From Triangularia verruculosa (taxonomy: Eukaryota > Ascomycota > Sordariomycetes > Sordariales > Podosporaceae): a DNA stretch of 64,000 nt. Positions 34,079-46,843 of this stretch are shown here, one piece after another (within the stretch, counting starts at the first letter, position 1; each line of letters opens with the position of its first letter). The notes under the pieces were generated by a model, which had not been told where the DNA came from, did no database searches, and was given only the letters and a program-made list of their open reading frames with translations. The stretch lies in NCBI GenBank assembly GCA_033296885.1, contig MU863881.1, positions 124,001 to 188,000 on the forward strand. The letters run 5' to 3'. The translations under genes and the position numbers were made by a program.

Positions 34079-35807
34079 ATGGTCGCTTCCGGATTCTGGC
34101 AGAAGCGTTCGCTTACCCGCCTGAAGGATTGCAGCAAGGGCGCCACCAATGCGGCGTCACTAACCTTTCGCCAGTCCATCTTTCCGATCTGTCTTGTTAC
34201 GATATTGTTCTTCCTATGGGGTTTCAGCTACGGCCTTCTTGATACCTTGAACAAACATTTCCAGAACACGCTTAAGATCACACGTTCTCGGTCTTCTGGT
34301 TTGCAGGTGGCCTACTTTGGGTACGCTGTGCCTCTGACTCATGCTTCCCTCAGGGCCCGGTGGAGAGATAAATGGCTGACTTCCTACCTAGAGCTTACCC
34401 CATCGCCTCCCTCGGCCACGCAGCTTGGATCCTTCGTCACTATGGCTACCGCGCGACCTTCATCTGGGGACTCTTCCTCTACGGCCTCGGCGCCCTACTG
34501 TGTATTCCGGCCATCATGGGTCACTCTTTTTCCGGCTTCTGTTTCTGCATCTTCATCATCGGCAACGGTCTCGGTTCGCTAGAAACTGCTGCCAACCCCT
34601 ACATTACCGGTATAACCTCACCATATCTTCGGTTCTAAATTTTGATCACTAATTGCTCCTAGTGTGCGGTCCCCCCAAGCAAGCCGAACTCCGCATCAAT
34701 CTTGCCCAGGCCTTCAACGGCATTGGCGGCATCGTTGCTCCCTTGTTAGGGTCCTACGTCTTCTTCGGCTTCGACAATGAGGAAAAGGCTCTCCAAAACG
34801 TCCAATGGGTCTACATGTCCATCGCCATCTTTGTCTTCTTCATGGCCACCGTCTTCTTCCTGGCAGAGATTCCAGAAATCACCGATGAGGACATGGCACT
34901 TCAAGAGGCTGAGGCCGCGAAGAAGAACCACGAAGCAGTGATGGGCACGGAGGCGTACCAGGTCCATGTCGAGGCGCGGCCGCATGCCATCGGGCCGGCA
35001 CCACCGAGCGAGGACCAGCCATTTCGCAAGCAGTACAGATTGTTCCATGCTGCCTTTTCCGAGTTTTGTTATACGGGGGCGCAGGTTGCTGTTGGCAGGT
35101 TAGTACCATCAAAATCCAGAACCGCCAGAGAGAGAGAGAGAGAGCATGAGGCTGACTGGATTAGTTACTTCATCAACTACGTCACCGAGACACGCCCGAA
35201 CACGGACTCGGCCCTCGCGGCCAAGTTCCTCGCCGGTGCCCAAGCCGCCTTTGCCGTCGGCCGCTTTATTGGCGTCGGCATCATGACGTGCATCCGCCCT
35301 CGAAAGGTCTTGCTCGTGTTCATGACGATGTGCTGGGTCTTCACGGCGCCCGCCATCACGCAGCGCGGAAACGTCGGTATGAGCATGCTGTACGTGGTTT
35401 TGTTCTTTGAGAGCATCTGCTTCCCCACGATCGTCGCGCTGGGAATGAGAGGGCTGGGCAGGCACACCAAGAGAGGATCGGGGTGGATCATCGCCGGCGT
35501 TTGCGGGGGCGCCGTTGTGCCGCCGCTTTTGGCCGTGGTGGCGGACAGCAATGGTGGGAAGACGGGCACGGCGGTGGCCATGGTGGTGCCGATGGTGTTC
35601 TTTCTGATAAGTTGGACGTATGCCATGTCGGTGAACTTTTGGGGGTGGTACAGACGGACTGTGGATGCTTTTGCCCCGAATGAGGAGACAGCTGGAAGAA
35701 GAGGAGAGGCGGTTGAGTTGGAGAAGAAGGGTGATGTTGATGGGACGGGGGTAGTGAAGCCCGTGACGGATGTTGAGAAGATGAGTGATGTCAAGTTGGT
35801 AGACTAA
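34079..35807 (+). CDS. MFS sugar transporter, FucP/GluP-like
   Basis: Exons 34079-34320, 34392-34609, 34663-35098 and 35165-35807 (introns 71, 53 and 66 bp) encode 512 aa with about 12 membrane helices. Splicing restores family blocks: ILFFLWGFSYGLLDTLNKHF in TM1, LQVAYFGAYPIASLG in TM2, GNGLGSLETAANPYITVCGP, LRINLAQAFNGIGGIVAPLL, and YTGAQVAVGSYFINYVTE. These are diagnostic of the L-fucose/glucose-galactose permease branch of the major facilitator superfamily, which includes proton symporters for fucose, hexoses and, in some fungi, N-acetylglucosamine. The substrate cannot be chosen from sequence. The third intron contains a (GA)n run and keeps the frame open, so an unspliced message would still translate. 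The cytosolic C-tail is short and charged. Confidence 0.9.
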
Positions 35808-36457
35808 GGCCAATATGATTTGGGTGGGGTGGGGGGTTAATGGTGGTGGTGGTGGCGGTGGTGGGTTGACCCTGAATAGAAATCAGAATAGGAGGAGGAT
35901 AGACTTGGAGAGAGAGTACCCTAATAGAACTCCATGGTTGTTACCCCGAACACCCGAAAGGTTGCCGACCTGAAATGTGCCACGGCCGTTACTTGAACAG
36001 AGAGCAGGTTCGAAACCACCGGCGCCGGACTCATGGGGACGTAGGATAGTACGGTAAGTGAACCACACCCACCTATGGTTTTGTTCAAGACTCGCACTTT
36101 AAAATCGGTTTTACGGGTGTTTTTACGGATGCTCGACATAGCAACTGCAATTTGAGGGAGGCGGCCAAGACTGATTCTGATCCCGAGACATTCAATGTCT
36201 CCTTCTCTTTTCCATTACAGAAGATAGTTTCATATGTACAAAACGTCTTACTACAAGTATATATATATAAATCTTTTGCTCGGGGGTAACTTTTCTCTTC
36301 CTTCGCCCGCCAAAGAAACAAAAGTCTAAAATGCAAATCTGAACCCGCCAAAGAAAACAAGCTTGGTGCAACAAAAATAACAGAAATCGCCAAAACCTAT
36401 CATAGAATAACCCATTTCCTTTGCTCATACACATTAAAACGCCGTATCATTATAAAT
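35808..36457. other. Convergent 3' intergenic
   Basis: Between the converging transporter and desaturase genes. It starts with a G-rich GGT/GGC run (about 35822-35868) and has an AT-rich patch near 36255. No gene. Confidence 0.5.
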
Positions 36458-38252
36458 TCAGTGCAAGCCGCTCTCGCCGGTGGCAGCCATGTACTTTTGG
36501 CAGTTGATAAGGTGCTCGACCTGGTCGCCGACCTCTTGTAACCTGCCAAGCACCTTCTTGTTGCCGTCCTCGAAGCTGAGGAGGACGTACGGGATGTTGG
36601 TCTCGGCGCAGAATTCCTTGACGAGAGTCTGAATCTTGCGCAGGTTGTGGCGGGGCGCGCGGGGGAAGAGGTGGTGCACGGCTTGGAATTGAAGACCGCC
36701 GTGGATGAAGTCCAGCCAGGCAGGGCAGTCGACGTCCATGGTCGTACGGAGCTGGCGCTGGGGAAACGACTCGGATTCGCCAAGGTCCGAGGTGGACATG
36801 GCCCAATGGGAGAGGGTGATTTGCACATGGAGGGGCATGGTGACAATGTGAGAGACGAGGACGAAGCCGATTCTGATGGGCCAGGTAGGGAGTGTGCACC
36901 ACAGGAGCAGGTAACCAAAGATATACCAATAACAGGACATCATGGCGATTTCGGCAGGGCGGATCCACCACGCTTTGCTGCTACCGAGGGAGGAGGCCTT
37001 GGAGGAGAGGACGTGCAGCCAGGAGAGAAGGTAGAGGTTGAAGCGCGCGATGCCCATGACGGGGTAGTAGGTGTACTTTTGAAAGGGGACGAGGAAGTTG
37101 GCAGCGGCGTCCCAAACGAAGGTGAAATCGTAGTAGCTCGAATGGAGACTCCTAAAGAACGAGGGCGAAGTCGCGAAGAGGGGGACGTTCTGGATATCGG
37201 GGTCGTGCTCGGGCATGTTGGTGATGAGATGATGGACGTTGTGGCTCGATTTCCACCAACCGATAGACAAACCGCAGCAGAAATCGGCAACAAACATGCC
37301 AATCAGACTGTCCACCACAAAGTTGCCGGTAATAGCGCGATGACCAGCATCGTGAGCAACGAACATGATCTGGTGCCAGAACAAGCCGAGGAAGAAAGCC
37401 GAAGTCAAGTACCACTGATGGTACAAAGCAGTCATGGACAGAGTGAATAGCGCCGTGTAGCGGCACATCTCCTTGGCGTATTCGATATATGGGCAGTCAT
37501 AAAGGTTCATTTCGTAAACCTTTTCGTGGAGCGCACGGTACTTCTTGATGATGTCTTGTTGCACAGCCGGATCAACAGAGGGGTACTCGAGAATGTCGCG
37601 TGCCTCGTCTTGTTTCTCGGCCCAGGTGGTAAACGCCAAGGGGTCCTTCTTTCCAACGTAAATCTTCTTTGCAGACCGGAATCTAAAGCTTTCGCCGTCG
37701 GCCTTGCCCATCCGCGCAATGGTTTCCTCTGGGTCCTCTCCGCAGCTGTCATCTGAAGTGAGGGACGTGGCCGTGCTTTGCGCTTCGGAAAGATCGCTAA
37801 AGCTGGTCTCAAGGACAGAAGAGTCCTCGGCATCGGAGACATCAATCGGCGCGCTGGCATCGTTTGTTGGCGTCTTCTCAGGCTCCTTGACGTAGACGCC
37901 GCCGCGAATTGGCGGTGTCGAGTTTGTCCAGATTCCGGGTGGTTTGCGACCAATCCGGAAGGCCTTCATGGTCTTGAGTGTTGGGGGTTTGTGGTACCTG
38001 CGTCGACGCCCCACCAATATGTGTCAGCACTTTAACCACATCCATTGTCCAGTCGGATTGTGGCTATATTTACGCGTTGATCTCGTCCGTCGCATCCTTT
38101 CCAACCATGTGCAGAATGGCCAGACTGCCGCCAGGATGTCTCTCCAGCCATGAATCGAGCTTGAGTACGTATTCGTCGTAGATGACAATGATGTGGCCGT
38201 CGGCGATCAGGTCCTGGACTGCCCGTGGGCAAAGGATGTTATCGCGCGACAT
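36458..38252 (-). CDS. Delta-8 sphingolipid desaturase with N-terminal cytochrome b5 domain
   Basis: Exons 38252..38074 and 37997..36458 (76 bp intron) encode 572 aa. The cytochrome b5 heme motif HPGG is at residues 39-42 and the second heme ligand lies in AYH (His62), so the intron splits the b5 domain. A Ser/Asp/Glu-rich linker (~75-155) follows. The membrane desaturase then has three histidine boxes: HDAGH (275-279), HNVHH (312-316) and QAVHH near residue 480. The Q in the third box marks front-end desaturases. This layout and length match fungal enzymes that introduce the 8(E) double bond into the ceramide long-chain base of glucosylceramides, in the ER. Electrons come through the fused b5. 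A front-end fatty-acid desaturase is the alternative. Confidence 0.93.
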
Positions 38253-40098
38253 GACGGCGTCGGGTCGGTGCTATCTGTGTTATCTGTTGCGCCGGGTGTG
38301 TCGATGGTATGTGTGGATGTCTGGATCAGATGTCGGGAAGGGAGAGACAGGAGGTGCAATGCAATGCTCAAATTGTAAACATAAAAGAGAGAGAGAGGGA
38401 GAGACCGGGAACCGAGAGAACGAGCGGACAAGTGGGAAGTAACCCAAGAAGGTGGGTGCAACGAGCAACTTTTTGTGGGATCCCAAGGACGGAGCACCTC
38501 CTAAACACCAACAGCGGCTAAAGTACCTGGAGGTGCCAAACTGCACGTGGGGCAGGACCCTGAAGATGGGACCTGGAGCTCTGAAGCTAAAACCAAGCGG
38601 GCAACTTGGGGCAACTTGGCGCTGGGGCTGAGCTCAACCACCGCGCGGTCTCATCTCCTCTTTCCCGCAAGCGAACGGAGTCAAATCTTGGAAGGGCTTG
38701 GATGGTGCAATCACGGGAGTGGGTCGAGTTACCCAAGACTCCCAAAAAGAAGTCTTGAGCAGGACCGACGCGCCCTCCATCTGCAGCACCTCAGCCAGAC
38801 AGACGGGACTGTGCCCGACCTCGGCATGTTGATACTGTGCGTGGGCTGGCAACCGGGACAAGAAACCGTGGTCCGCTCCCGTTTGAGCATATCGCATATC
38901 CCCATATCCGTACGAGAAAAGAAAAAGGGGTGCGTGTCTGGGGTCTGGTAACCTGGAACCTGTCCAACGGGCCACGGCGGGATTGACGTTGTTCGGCGCC
39001 AAGACCGGCGATGGACAGGAGAGAGATCCGCCGTGACGGTCGACCGGCCTGTGACAGGATTGATGGAAGGACATCTGGGATGCATCTGTTCGGATCTGTT
39101 GTGCGGTGCTGCTGATGGTCGCTGCTGGCCGTTTGCTGCAACCCCACTCCCGGTCGCCAGGCGCGAATCCCCGTCTGGTCTGGCCCCTTCTCCGCATCTG
39201 GAAGGTCTCCTCACCGCAGGGATCCTTCCACAACAGGGAAGGTCGGAAACCTGAGCGGTGGGAATCTGGTCTTGGCAGGGGTGAATCTCCCATCGGCAAA
39301 ATTTCCCATCCGACTGCCCATTTCACTGAGCACAACACCAGATTACCGCTCGTGATGCTCCCAACGTCGAACCATTTTTCTATAGTATACAAAGATGGAG
39401 TCTTGGGCTAAACAGTGAGAGTGGCACCACTTTGTGTCCAGCTGAACACGTGTGGACACAAGCTGCATAAATGGCTGTCTTGCTCCAACGCCATCCCATG
39501 GTCTAGTGGATCGCGTCATGCTAGGTACTTCAAAACTCTCCACGTATCGTTGGCCTGTCGACATCGCCACCTCGTACAGAGTACATGCGCGTACATAGAA
39601 TCCCGCACAATGGATCCGCGTATCCTTCAACGGCGATAAAAATGTGTGTCGCCGTGATTTGTGGCCCCCAGACCTGCTAAGCATGCTTGACGGAGTGGAG
39701 CTTTGGATCCCGAGTGGGCCAATTAAGCTTATCCCTTGATTGAATGATAGCTTTCCATGCACCTGGCTTTATCATTTAAGACGAGGACGGTTGGTGTCTT
39801 AGCCAAAAGAAAATATAAAAAAAAAATGGATCACTTTTTGGGACAGGCAACTCTCGAGACAGAAAGTACACCTTTTTATTTATCAGTTCGTTTCTACACA
39901 GTTCAACAACCTACTCGTACGGAGTAGACGTTCAACATCCAAGAAAAACGCGTCCCACCCATGCCAAGTCAACGCGGGGTAATGTTTTGCATGAGCTTGA
40001 AGGCAGACAGCAGCCGAGGCTTTCAAGCGGGCCCAACTTCAAGATCCACGTCTACGATTTACCGTATGTAATAGCGCCTGCTATTTACTCTGTATGCT
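38253..40098. other. 1.8 kb intergenic region
   Basis: Promoter side of the desaturase and 3' side of the alcohol dehydrogenase. It includes a (GA)n tract near 38386-38402, an A-run at 39819-39827 and an imperfect palindrome CTACTCGTACGGAGTAG at 39911-39927. A 252-codon minus frame (38634-39392) is compositionally odd and judged spurious. Confidence 0.5.
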
Positions 40099-41427
40099 TC
40101 AAAACTTAAGCACAGCTTTGATGATCTAGGTAGGCAGTGTATCTCGAAGTTAGTTGGCTCTCGAGAAGAATATCGATCTGAAAGCATGCATCAATCACAT
40201 ACCTTGCCAGTTTCCATATCAGCGATAGCCTTCTCGACGTCCACCACGGAATAGACCTTGCTAATCCTCTCAACTGGGAACTTTCCTTCTCTGTGGGCTT
40301 GTATTAAGCGGGGAATGAACTTCAACGCGTATCAGTCTCCATTCAGCGCCCAGTCTCGAGATAACTCACCTCAGCAGGCCAAACCTCCCCCTCCACGACC
40401 CCAATCCACTTCTTACTCATCGCAAAGAACATGCCCGCATCCACCTCGATCTTGACCCCCGGTGGTGGCGCCCCGACACTCGCCGCCGTCCCTCCCTGCC
40501 CAAGACAAGCTATCATATCTTGCACCACCTTGCCGACACCCGTCGTGTCGACCGCAAAGTCCACCCCCTTGCCCCCAGTAATCTTCATAATCTCGGCCAC
40601 CACGTCCGTGGTATCTCCCCCATTGATCGTGCAAGCCGCTCCAAACTCCCTCGCCAAGTTGAGTTTCTCCTGAACAAGATCCACCGCAATCACCGTCTCT
40701 ACCCCAAGAATAAGAGCGGCTGCCATCAGCGCCGCAAACCCCACGCTCCCCATCCCAAACACCACGACTGTATCTCCCTTCTCCGGCTTCAGAACCTCCA
40801 TGATGGTCCCAGCACCAGTTTGATACCCGCACCCCATCGGTGCGTAAAGCGCCATTTCCTCTTCTGTAAGTTGCGTTTTGACCACTGACAGCTCATGGAC
40901 GACCGCGATCTTGGCAAACGATGACTGCCCGAAGAAGTGCCCTGACACGGGGGTGCCGTCGGAAAGTTTGTACGCTGCTGTCCCGTCATGTCTTACACAA
41001 CCCAGGTTCAGCGGGGGCATCAACTTGCACTTGGTCGTGGGGGATTGTTTGAGGCAGTGGTGACAATCATCGCAGGAGGTGAAGCTTAGGAGCACGTTGT
41101 CTCCGATTTGGAGGGAACGGTCTTTGACGGCGGGCCCGATGGCGAGGATCTTGCCTGCGCCTTCGTGTCCTGGTATGCAGGGGTAGGTTACGTTGGGGAG
41201 GTGCCCGGTGCGGAGGAGAAAGTCCTGATGTTCGTTAGATATGGCGGTAATAAGGGGGAGGTGCGGGAGGGAGGTACAGTGTGGCAGAGGCCAGAGTATT
41301 GAATTTCGATTAAAAGTTCATTAGGGCGAAGGTTTTGGATCTGGACGGGAGTTATTGTGAAGGGAGAGCCGGGGGAGGGGACGAGGAGGGCCGTGGTTTC
41401 GATGGGAAATGTTGGGCCGGTTTTCAT
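40099..41427 (-). CDS. Zinc-dependent alcohol dehydrogenase (aryl/benzyl alcohol type)
   Basis: Exons 41427..41278, 41224..40370, 40319..40203 and 40125..40099 (introns 53, 50 and 77 bp) encode 382 aa; the last coding exon is 27 bp. Catalytic zinc ligands appear as GLCHTD (across the first splice), PGHEGAG and the later MGCGYQTGAG. The structural zinc lobe is CDDCHHC...C with C-x2-C-x2-C-x7-C spacing. The Rossmann motif is VFGMGSVGFAA followed by VIAVD, consistent with NAD(H). The overall sequence is closest in style to aryl-alcohol/benzyl-alcohol dehydrogenases that interconvert aromatic alcohols and aldehydes. A general medium-chain ADH role is the alternative. It is expected to be cytosolic. 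It stands alone, not in a metabolic cluster. Confidence 0.93.
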
Positions 41428-41984
41428 CTTGGATTTTGGCGAGATGTGAGAATTGTGTGATGTCTACTAGTAATTGTTGATGAGCGTTAGATATTGGAGG
41501 AAGAAGGCGATGACATGCTAGACATCTGACTTGGCATTGTGGCAGCGTGTAGGTTGTGGCGCCGGAAAACATAATCCCACGGCCCTTATTGCTGCCCGTA
41601 TCTCCACGACCCCATTTTCCAGCATTCGGGCCCCAATTGCATATCGATACGTAGCCCCTCACTGACTGATTGAGCCAGGGTTTGGATTACCCCTCATGTG
41701 AGTGACAAGTTAAGGTATGGCACGCAGTTTTCGAGGTTGCCTGTAGTGAGGTTACCTAGGTGCGGTAAATTATTCACGATGACTATGTTGCATATACTTG
41801 CGTTATGCATGCTTACTAAGTTTGTGTCAAATACAGTGCACGCTGCCCCCGCAGTTGAGTGCCCATCTGGCACGGCAACCTCCATTCACCCAACCCACCT
41901 CATCAACAACCTGGAACTGCCCTGGCGTGCTTGGAGCATTATGCTGCATACCTAAACTGTATACTTCCTGGTTCAAGGGCCCCG
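41428..41984. other. Divergent promoter between ADH and NACHT gene
   Basis: 557 bp with a GGTTACCTAGGTGC motif at 41750-41763. In-frame sequence upstream of the NACHT gene start lacks an ATG and is treated as 5' UTR. Confidence 0.45.
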
Positions 41985-44900
41985 ATGGATGGTTCCAGCG
42001 ATTTCACCGTCGTGGAAAATGGAATTCGGCACGATGTTGGGCTCCTCGATTCCACTCTTCCGCACAATGACAAATGGACAACCGCACTCGAGCGATTGGG
42101 TGAAACGGAAATCAAGGGCTTTGGCATGAACACTATCCAAGGCTTGAAAGGGAGTCATAAAGAGGTTCTCACGGGTGTTCTGGTGGCCATTCAAGAGAGA
42201 AAGGACGAGTGTATCAAGAAACGATGGAAGGTTGTCATTAGAGGCCGTACGCTGATTCTACGGGATGTGTTGGAGAAAGTGTCAGTGTGGGTTAGCAGAC
42301 TGCTTGTGAGTACCAGCCAAAAAGTATAGGTAACCTAAAATGCCCGCGGCTGACACTGTGACGTCGCGATAGAAAGTTGGAGACACTCTCGTCCAGTATG
42401 ACCCTCAGCACGCAGCGATTCCCTGGGCAGCTATCCGATTGATCTTGCAAGCGACTGTGCACGATGTTGAAATATTTGGATTTGTCATGCAGTCTCTGGA
42501 CACCATCACAAATCTCATCGCATACTGCAGTATTTTTGAAACGCGTTATCTGGTAATGTCAGACTCAAGGTATGTCTTGAACTTCGTTGAGGTCAATTGT
42601 TGGTGCTAAAGTCAATTAAATGCAGTGACGAAACCTTCAAGCTCCTTTCGAATGCACTCGTGTCTCTGTATGCTGCGATTTTGGCCTACCTATCAGCAGT
42701 GCTTCGTCGATTATCCCAAAGTTCCGTTCTTCGATTCATCAAAGGGGTAGGTTCGCCGTTGTCGGACTTCGAAACGAAGTTCGAACCCATTCACGCGGCA
42801 CGTAGTGAAGTCTTGACATTGTGCCAGCTAGTCGAGGCAAAGAGGTCCGAAGATATCCAGCGCGGCGTCGATCACGTACTCGACAACCAAAACAAGCAAA
42901 CGGGGCTGGTCCAAGCACTGTTCCCATTGCTGAATGATGCCTTGCAGGACTTTCGCCGTCCGTTTACACGCTTCGGTGCCACTCTGGAAATTATAGAAGA
43001 TGGCCTAGAACGTCAAACTAGAGCGCAGATACTGAAAGCGATCTCGACTCTTCCCTACTCAACGTACCACAAAAACGCGAGAAAGGGGCGTTTAGAGGGC
43101 ACTGGGACTTGGCTACTTGAACATCCGGAGTACATGAAGTGGCGAGAAGGCAGTTCTTCTTCTGTACTGTGGCTCCACGGAATTCCTGGATCCGGAAAGA
43201 CGAAATTGACATCTCTGGTTGTTGACGAGCTTGGAAAGCACGACAACCTAGCCTACTTCTACTGCATAAGAAACCCTGCAGAACTCGAACGGGCCCAATG
43301 CGAAAGCATCCTTGCCAGTCTGGTTCGCCAGATGGCCGGGGCATCAGTTGACAAGTCAATTTTGCCCCAAATGGTGGCTCGGTATGAAGACTCTATTTCT
43401 GGAATTTCCGAGTTCGACGATCAAGCATGGACTACCGATGAATCGACTGAAATGATTCTCGAATTGCTAGAGGAATACCCATCTGCCACCATCATCATTG
43501 ACGCTTTGGACGAAGTGAACCAGGAGGAGCGTCAAGAGCTGCTTGACATTCTCAGTCAGCTCCTGCGTGAGTCACCAAACCTGCTGAAAATCTTTATCTC
43601 AAGCCGAGATAACTACGACATCGCACTCCATTTCGAAGGTCTACCCAATGTGTATATTGATGTGAACAACAACGCTTCAGATATTTCTTCTTTCATGTAT
43701 GTATTGACCGTGATAGTCCTGGTCTCTTGAAGGATGGCTAACTCAAACGATGGGCATTTAGTGACGAGAGGCTCAAAGCAGCAAGGCTTCTCCATGGCCG
43801 GTTACCTAGGGAACTACAACTGAAAATCACCCAAGCGTTACGAGACGGCGCGAGAGGCATGTTTCGCTGGGTAGACCTTCAAATACAATCACTCCGTCCG
43901 CTCAAACTGGCAAGCGATATCAAAGCGCGGCTCGGCCGTTTGCCCGCGACTTTGGAGGAATCATACTGGCAAATCTATCAGGAGCTTCTGGCGTATGGGG
44001 AGCATGCTAGCGAGCTTGCCAAATTTACCTTCCAGTGGCTCATGTACGTCGAAACAGAGGTTCCAATCGACAGTTTCGTCTACATAGCATCCTATGGCAT
44101 GACCATCACCGACCATGGCAAACAGTTAGCGCCAATCACAAAACACGAGGTCATGGATGTGTGTTCGAACCTGGTCACCCTGAGAGAATTCACCTTCGAA
44201 TTTGCGCATTTGTCGGTGCGTGAATTTCTGGAGAGTCTTTCCAGACTCCACAAAATCGATGACTTCCTACCCGAGCGCAGCCATGCTTGCATTGCCAGTG
44301 CTTGTCTCCGCCACATGATGCACAGACTCCCGGCCTTCGAAAGTCAACTTCTCCGGGATACGAAAAAAGTTGATGAAGACCCAGAAGATGATATCGACGG
44401 CGACAATGGCGAAGGAGTCGGCCAACAAGACGGCGGCCCGGAAGCACTCAGTACCGAGGACTCCTCTGATGTGGAAGAGGACAGCTTGATTCGGCTCTTT
44501 ACAACCATAACGGTCAAACGGAACCTTCAGGAGTCGGAAAGTGACATCTTGCGATCGGAAGGTGATGACATCGCGCATACTAAGAGCGCCGAGGACGCCG
44601 AAATCAAGTCACCCACAGATGTTTCGATCGATATCAGATCCGCCACGCCAGAATCTAGGGCGATCACACACTCCTGTCTTATGTGGGCATCTCATGTCAG
44701 CAAGAGCGGCGAGACATGGCGGACATCACAGCCATTAGCAGGACTCGTTCAAGCGTTCTTGCTTGAGGCGCCGTCTACGGTTGCCAACACATTCACGTTG
44801 TGGTGCCGGTGGACAAGTGAGCTTAGTGACAGCGTATACGAAATGCACGACTCAGCCAAGCTGCCCCCCAATCCCATTTGGCTCGCCTGTTTCCGTCAAT

Positions 44901-45982
44901 GGCTCGAGGTGGTTGAATACCTGTGCAGCGCCAATTACGACGGTCTCGACAATCCCCGACGGATCTATGAATTTGATCACAATGAGTTCCCAGATGGTAT
45001 CTCGCCGCTCTGGTATGCCGTGAAAAAGAGACACCAACCCATGATCGATGTGATCCTCAAACACTGCGCTGATCCTCTTCAAACCAAGGCTGCTGGAGGG
45101 GTGACCCCACTCGTAGCATCTGCTCGTGATGGCGAGCAAGAGACCACGGAAAAGCTGCTTCGATTTGAACATGGCGGGCTTGAAAACGAGATCAAAGCCC
45201 TGGCCGCTGCAGCAGAAAAGGGCAATGTCGAAATTATGCAGATATTGGAGAGGTTCAATCCTGATGTTGTGCACAAGGGGGCACGGCAGGCACTGGTAGA
45301 GGCGGGCAAAAGCGGCGCGCTGGAGTCTGTCCGCTTCGTCTTTGATCGCGGGGCTTGGAAGGGCCAAGTCGAGGCAAGCTTCTTCTACCCCCCTGTTTAC
45401 CTACGCCATTTGCCTTTGGTCCGGTTTCTTCTGGAAAAGGGCGTTGGAGGGCGGGACCTGATGAGGGCCCTGACGATCGCCGTGTCAGATGGTGACACTG
45501 AAATGTCAACACTGTTGATAGAAAATGGTGCGGAGATGGACCGTGTCGCTGTCGTGCGAGCCGTCAGGTCTGGCACACCTGTGTCTGCTCTACGTCTTGT
45601 GAAAGCTGGCTATAATATCAAGGGTCACTATTTTGACAAAGGCCGAACATCTTTACACTATGCTGTCGAACAGCCTGCAGGATTTGAACCGGTGGTGAAG
45701 GCGCTTATAGAGGCCGGGACCGCTGTGGACGCCTGCGACCGTTCGGGCCACACCGCTTTACATATTGCGGCAGCCAAGGGTAACAAAGCCTGTGTCGAGT
45801 TGCTGCTCAACCATGGCGCGGATGTTCTGATGGAGGACAAGAGAGGGCGCATTCCCCTAGACCTTGCGGAGGATAAAAGACACACGTCTACTGTCGAACT
45901 TATACGTTCCCACATGACCAGAATGATGAAGGAGCTACAGAGGGAAAGGGCGGCCCGGGGTGTCTCAAGGACCCTTCTATGA
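41985..45982 (+). CDS. NACHT-ankyrin STAND protein (fungal NLR-like)
   Basis: Exons 41985-42305, 42373-42569, 42626-43696 and 43762-45982 (introns 67, 56 and 65 bp) encode 1269 aa. Residues ~1-240 are a helical N-terminal domain of the kind found before NACHT in fungi (IPWAAIRLILQAT, FVMQSLDTITNLIAYC). The NACHT NTPase follows, with Walker A GIPGSGKT (~358-365), YFYC after the next helix, and Walker B IIIDALDEV (~460) then FISSRD. A winged-helix-like region leads to FEFAHLSVREFLESL. An acidic low-complexity stretch (~535-595) separates it from C-terminal ankyrin repeats (~730-1250), clearest at GRTSLHYAVE and GHTALHIAAAKGNKACVELL. NLR-like proteins oligomerise on ligand sensing and activate an N-terminal effector, as in allorecognition or defence. 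The ligand here is unknown. Confidence 0.92.
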
Positions 45983-45995
45983 TACATCTATACGA

Positions 45996-46843
45996 TCATG
46001 GGTATTTGTATGCCCCAGCGTTCCTATCCACCGCCTTAGCCACGATTCTCCCGATCTCGCAGTCTCCTCTCTCCATGTTTACGTATGTGGGAGCATAGAT
46101 GCGCCAGGATCTAGCAGTCCCAACAGCTCCACCGGGCAGCGTAACCAAGCAGGCCATCCACCAGTGCGTCGTGGCGTCCTCTCTTGTCCAGGTGAACAGC
46201 CCATTCTCGTAGACCTTGACGTTTTGAGCGGCAAACTCCTTTTCAGGGATGGTGGCGTTCCAAACCGAAGAGTTGCCAGCGAGGGCCTCGGTGTATCTAA
46301 GAATGCCGGAGCTTGGCTCGATGTACCAGAACTGGTGGCCAGGAACATCGGAAGCCTGTGTTGACCTGTTAGCAGATTTCAAGCGGAAGGCGATAGAAGT
46401 TGGGTGCTCACCATCTGGCCGCCGGGAAGCAACACCGTCGAGTTTTGGTAGCTGCCACAGTTTGTTCCACCTGCCGCCGTGCAAGCATGACATTCCCTAG
46501 CATTGGCGCCGACAGCCAGGTATCTTCCGCAGGCCTTGACATTCAGGTCCCGGAAAGTCTTGCGCACGCCCGAGAATGTGAGGCTGAAGGGGCTAGTCGC
46601 TTCGGGCAGGTCCTTGATCGTTCCATCTTCGCACGAGTATTGCTCTGGTGAGTAGCAACCCCCGCCGCAGGGCTTGGTGGCGAGACTGAATTGGATCGGG
46701 CAAAGCGTCTTGTCGTCGTAGCAGGTGTACTCGGATGGGTAGTAGCTGGCCTGTCCACACTTTTCTTGTTCTTCGGCCAGGGCTGGCAAGATCAAGAGGC
46801 CGCTGGCAAGCGCCAGAGCAGCAAACGCGCGCTTGAGGGCCAT
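45996..46843 (-). CDS. Secreted protein with CBM52-type carbohydrate-binding domain
   Basis: Exons 46843..46412 and 46355..45996 (56 bp intron) encode 263 aa. A signal peptide covers residues 1-23 (AALALASGLLILPALAE). The mature N-terminus CGQASYYPSEYTCYDDKTLC matches the small cysteine-rich module first described at the end of endo-1,3(4)-beta-glucanases. CGGGCYSPEQYSC follows as a likely second, degenerate copy. The rest is cysteine-bearing, with a possible N-glycosylation site (NSS/NAT), and unrecognised. It probably binds cell-wall glucan; there is no catalytic domain. The start is the second ATG-like site: the codon before it is TTG. Its stop lies 13 bp from the stop of the NACHT-ankyrin gene, so the two convergent transcripts must overlap. 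Confidence 0.82.

Noticed and set aside
35995..36035. tRNA-like T-loop GGTTCGAAACC
   Set aside because: No matching acceptor stem, D-arm or anticodon arm at the right spacing on either strand.
36647..37450. 267-codon plus frame opposite the desaturase
   Set aside because: Antisense shadow of the histidine-box exon.
38634..39392. 252-codon minus-strand frame upstream of the desaturase
   Set aside because: Overlaps two other long minus frames, is rich in Pro/Ser/Arg/Trp/Cys with no domain pattern, and lacks any splice partner. GC-rich promoter DNA explains it.
41859..41984. In-frame N-terminal extension of the NACHT-ankyrin protein
   Set aside because: The extension contains no ATG; the first methionine in frame is at 41985.
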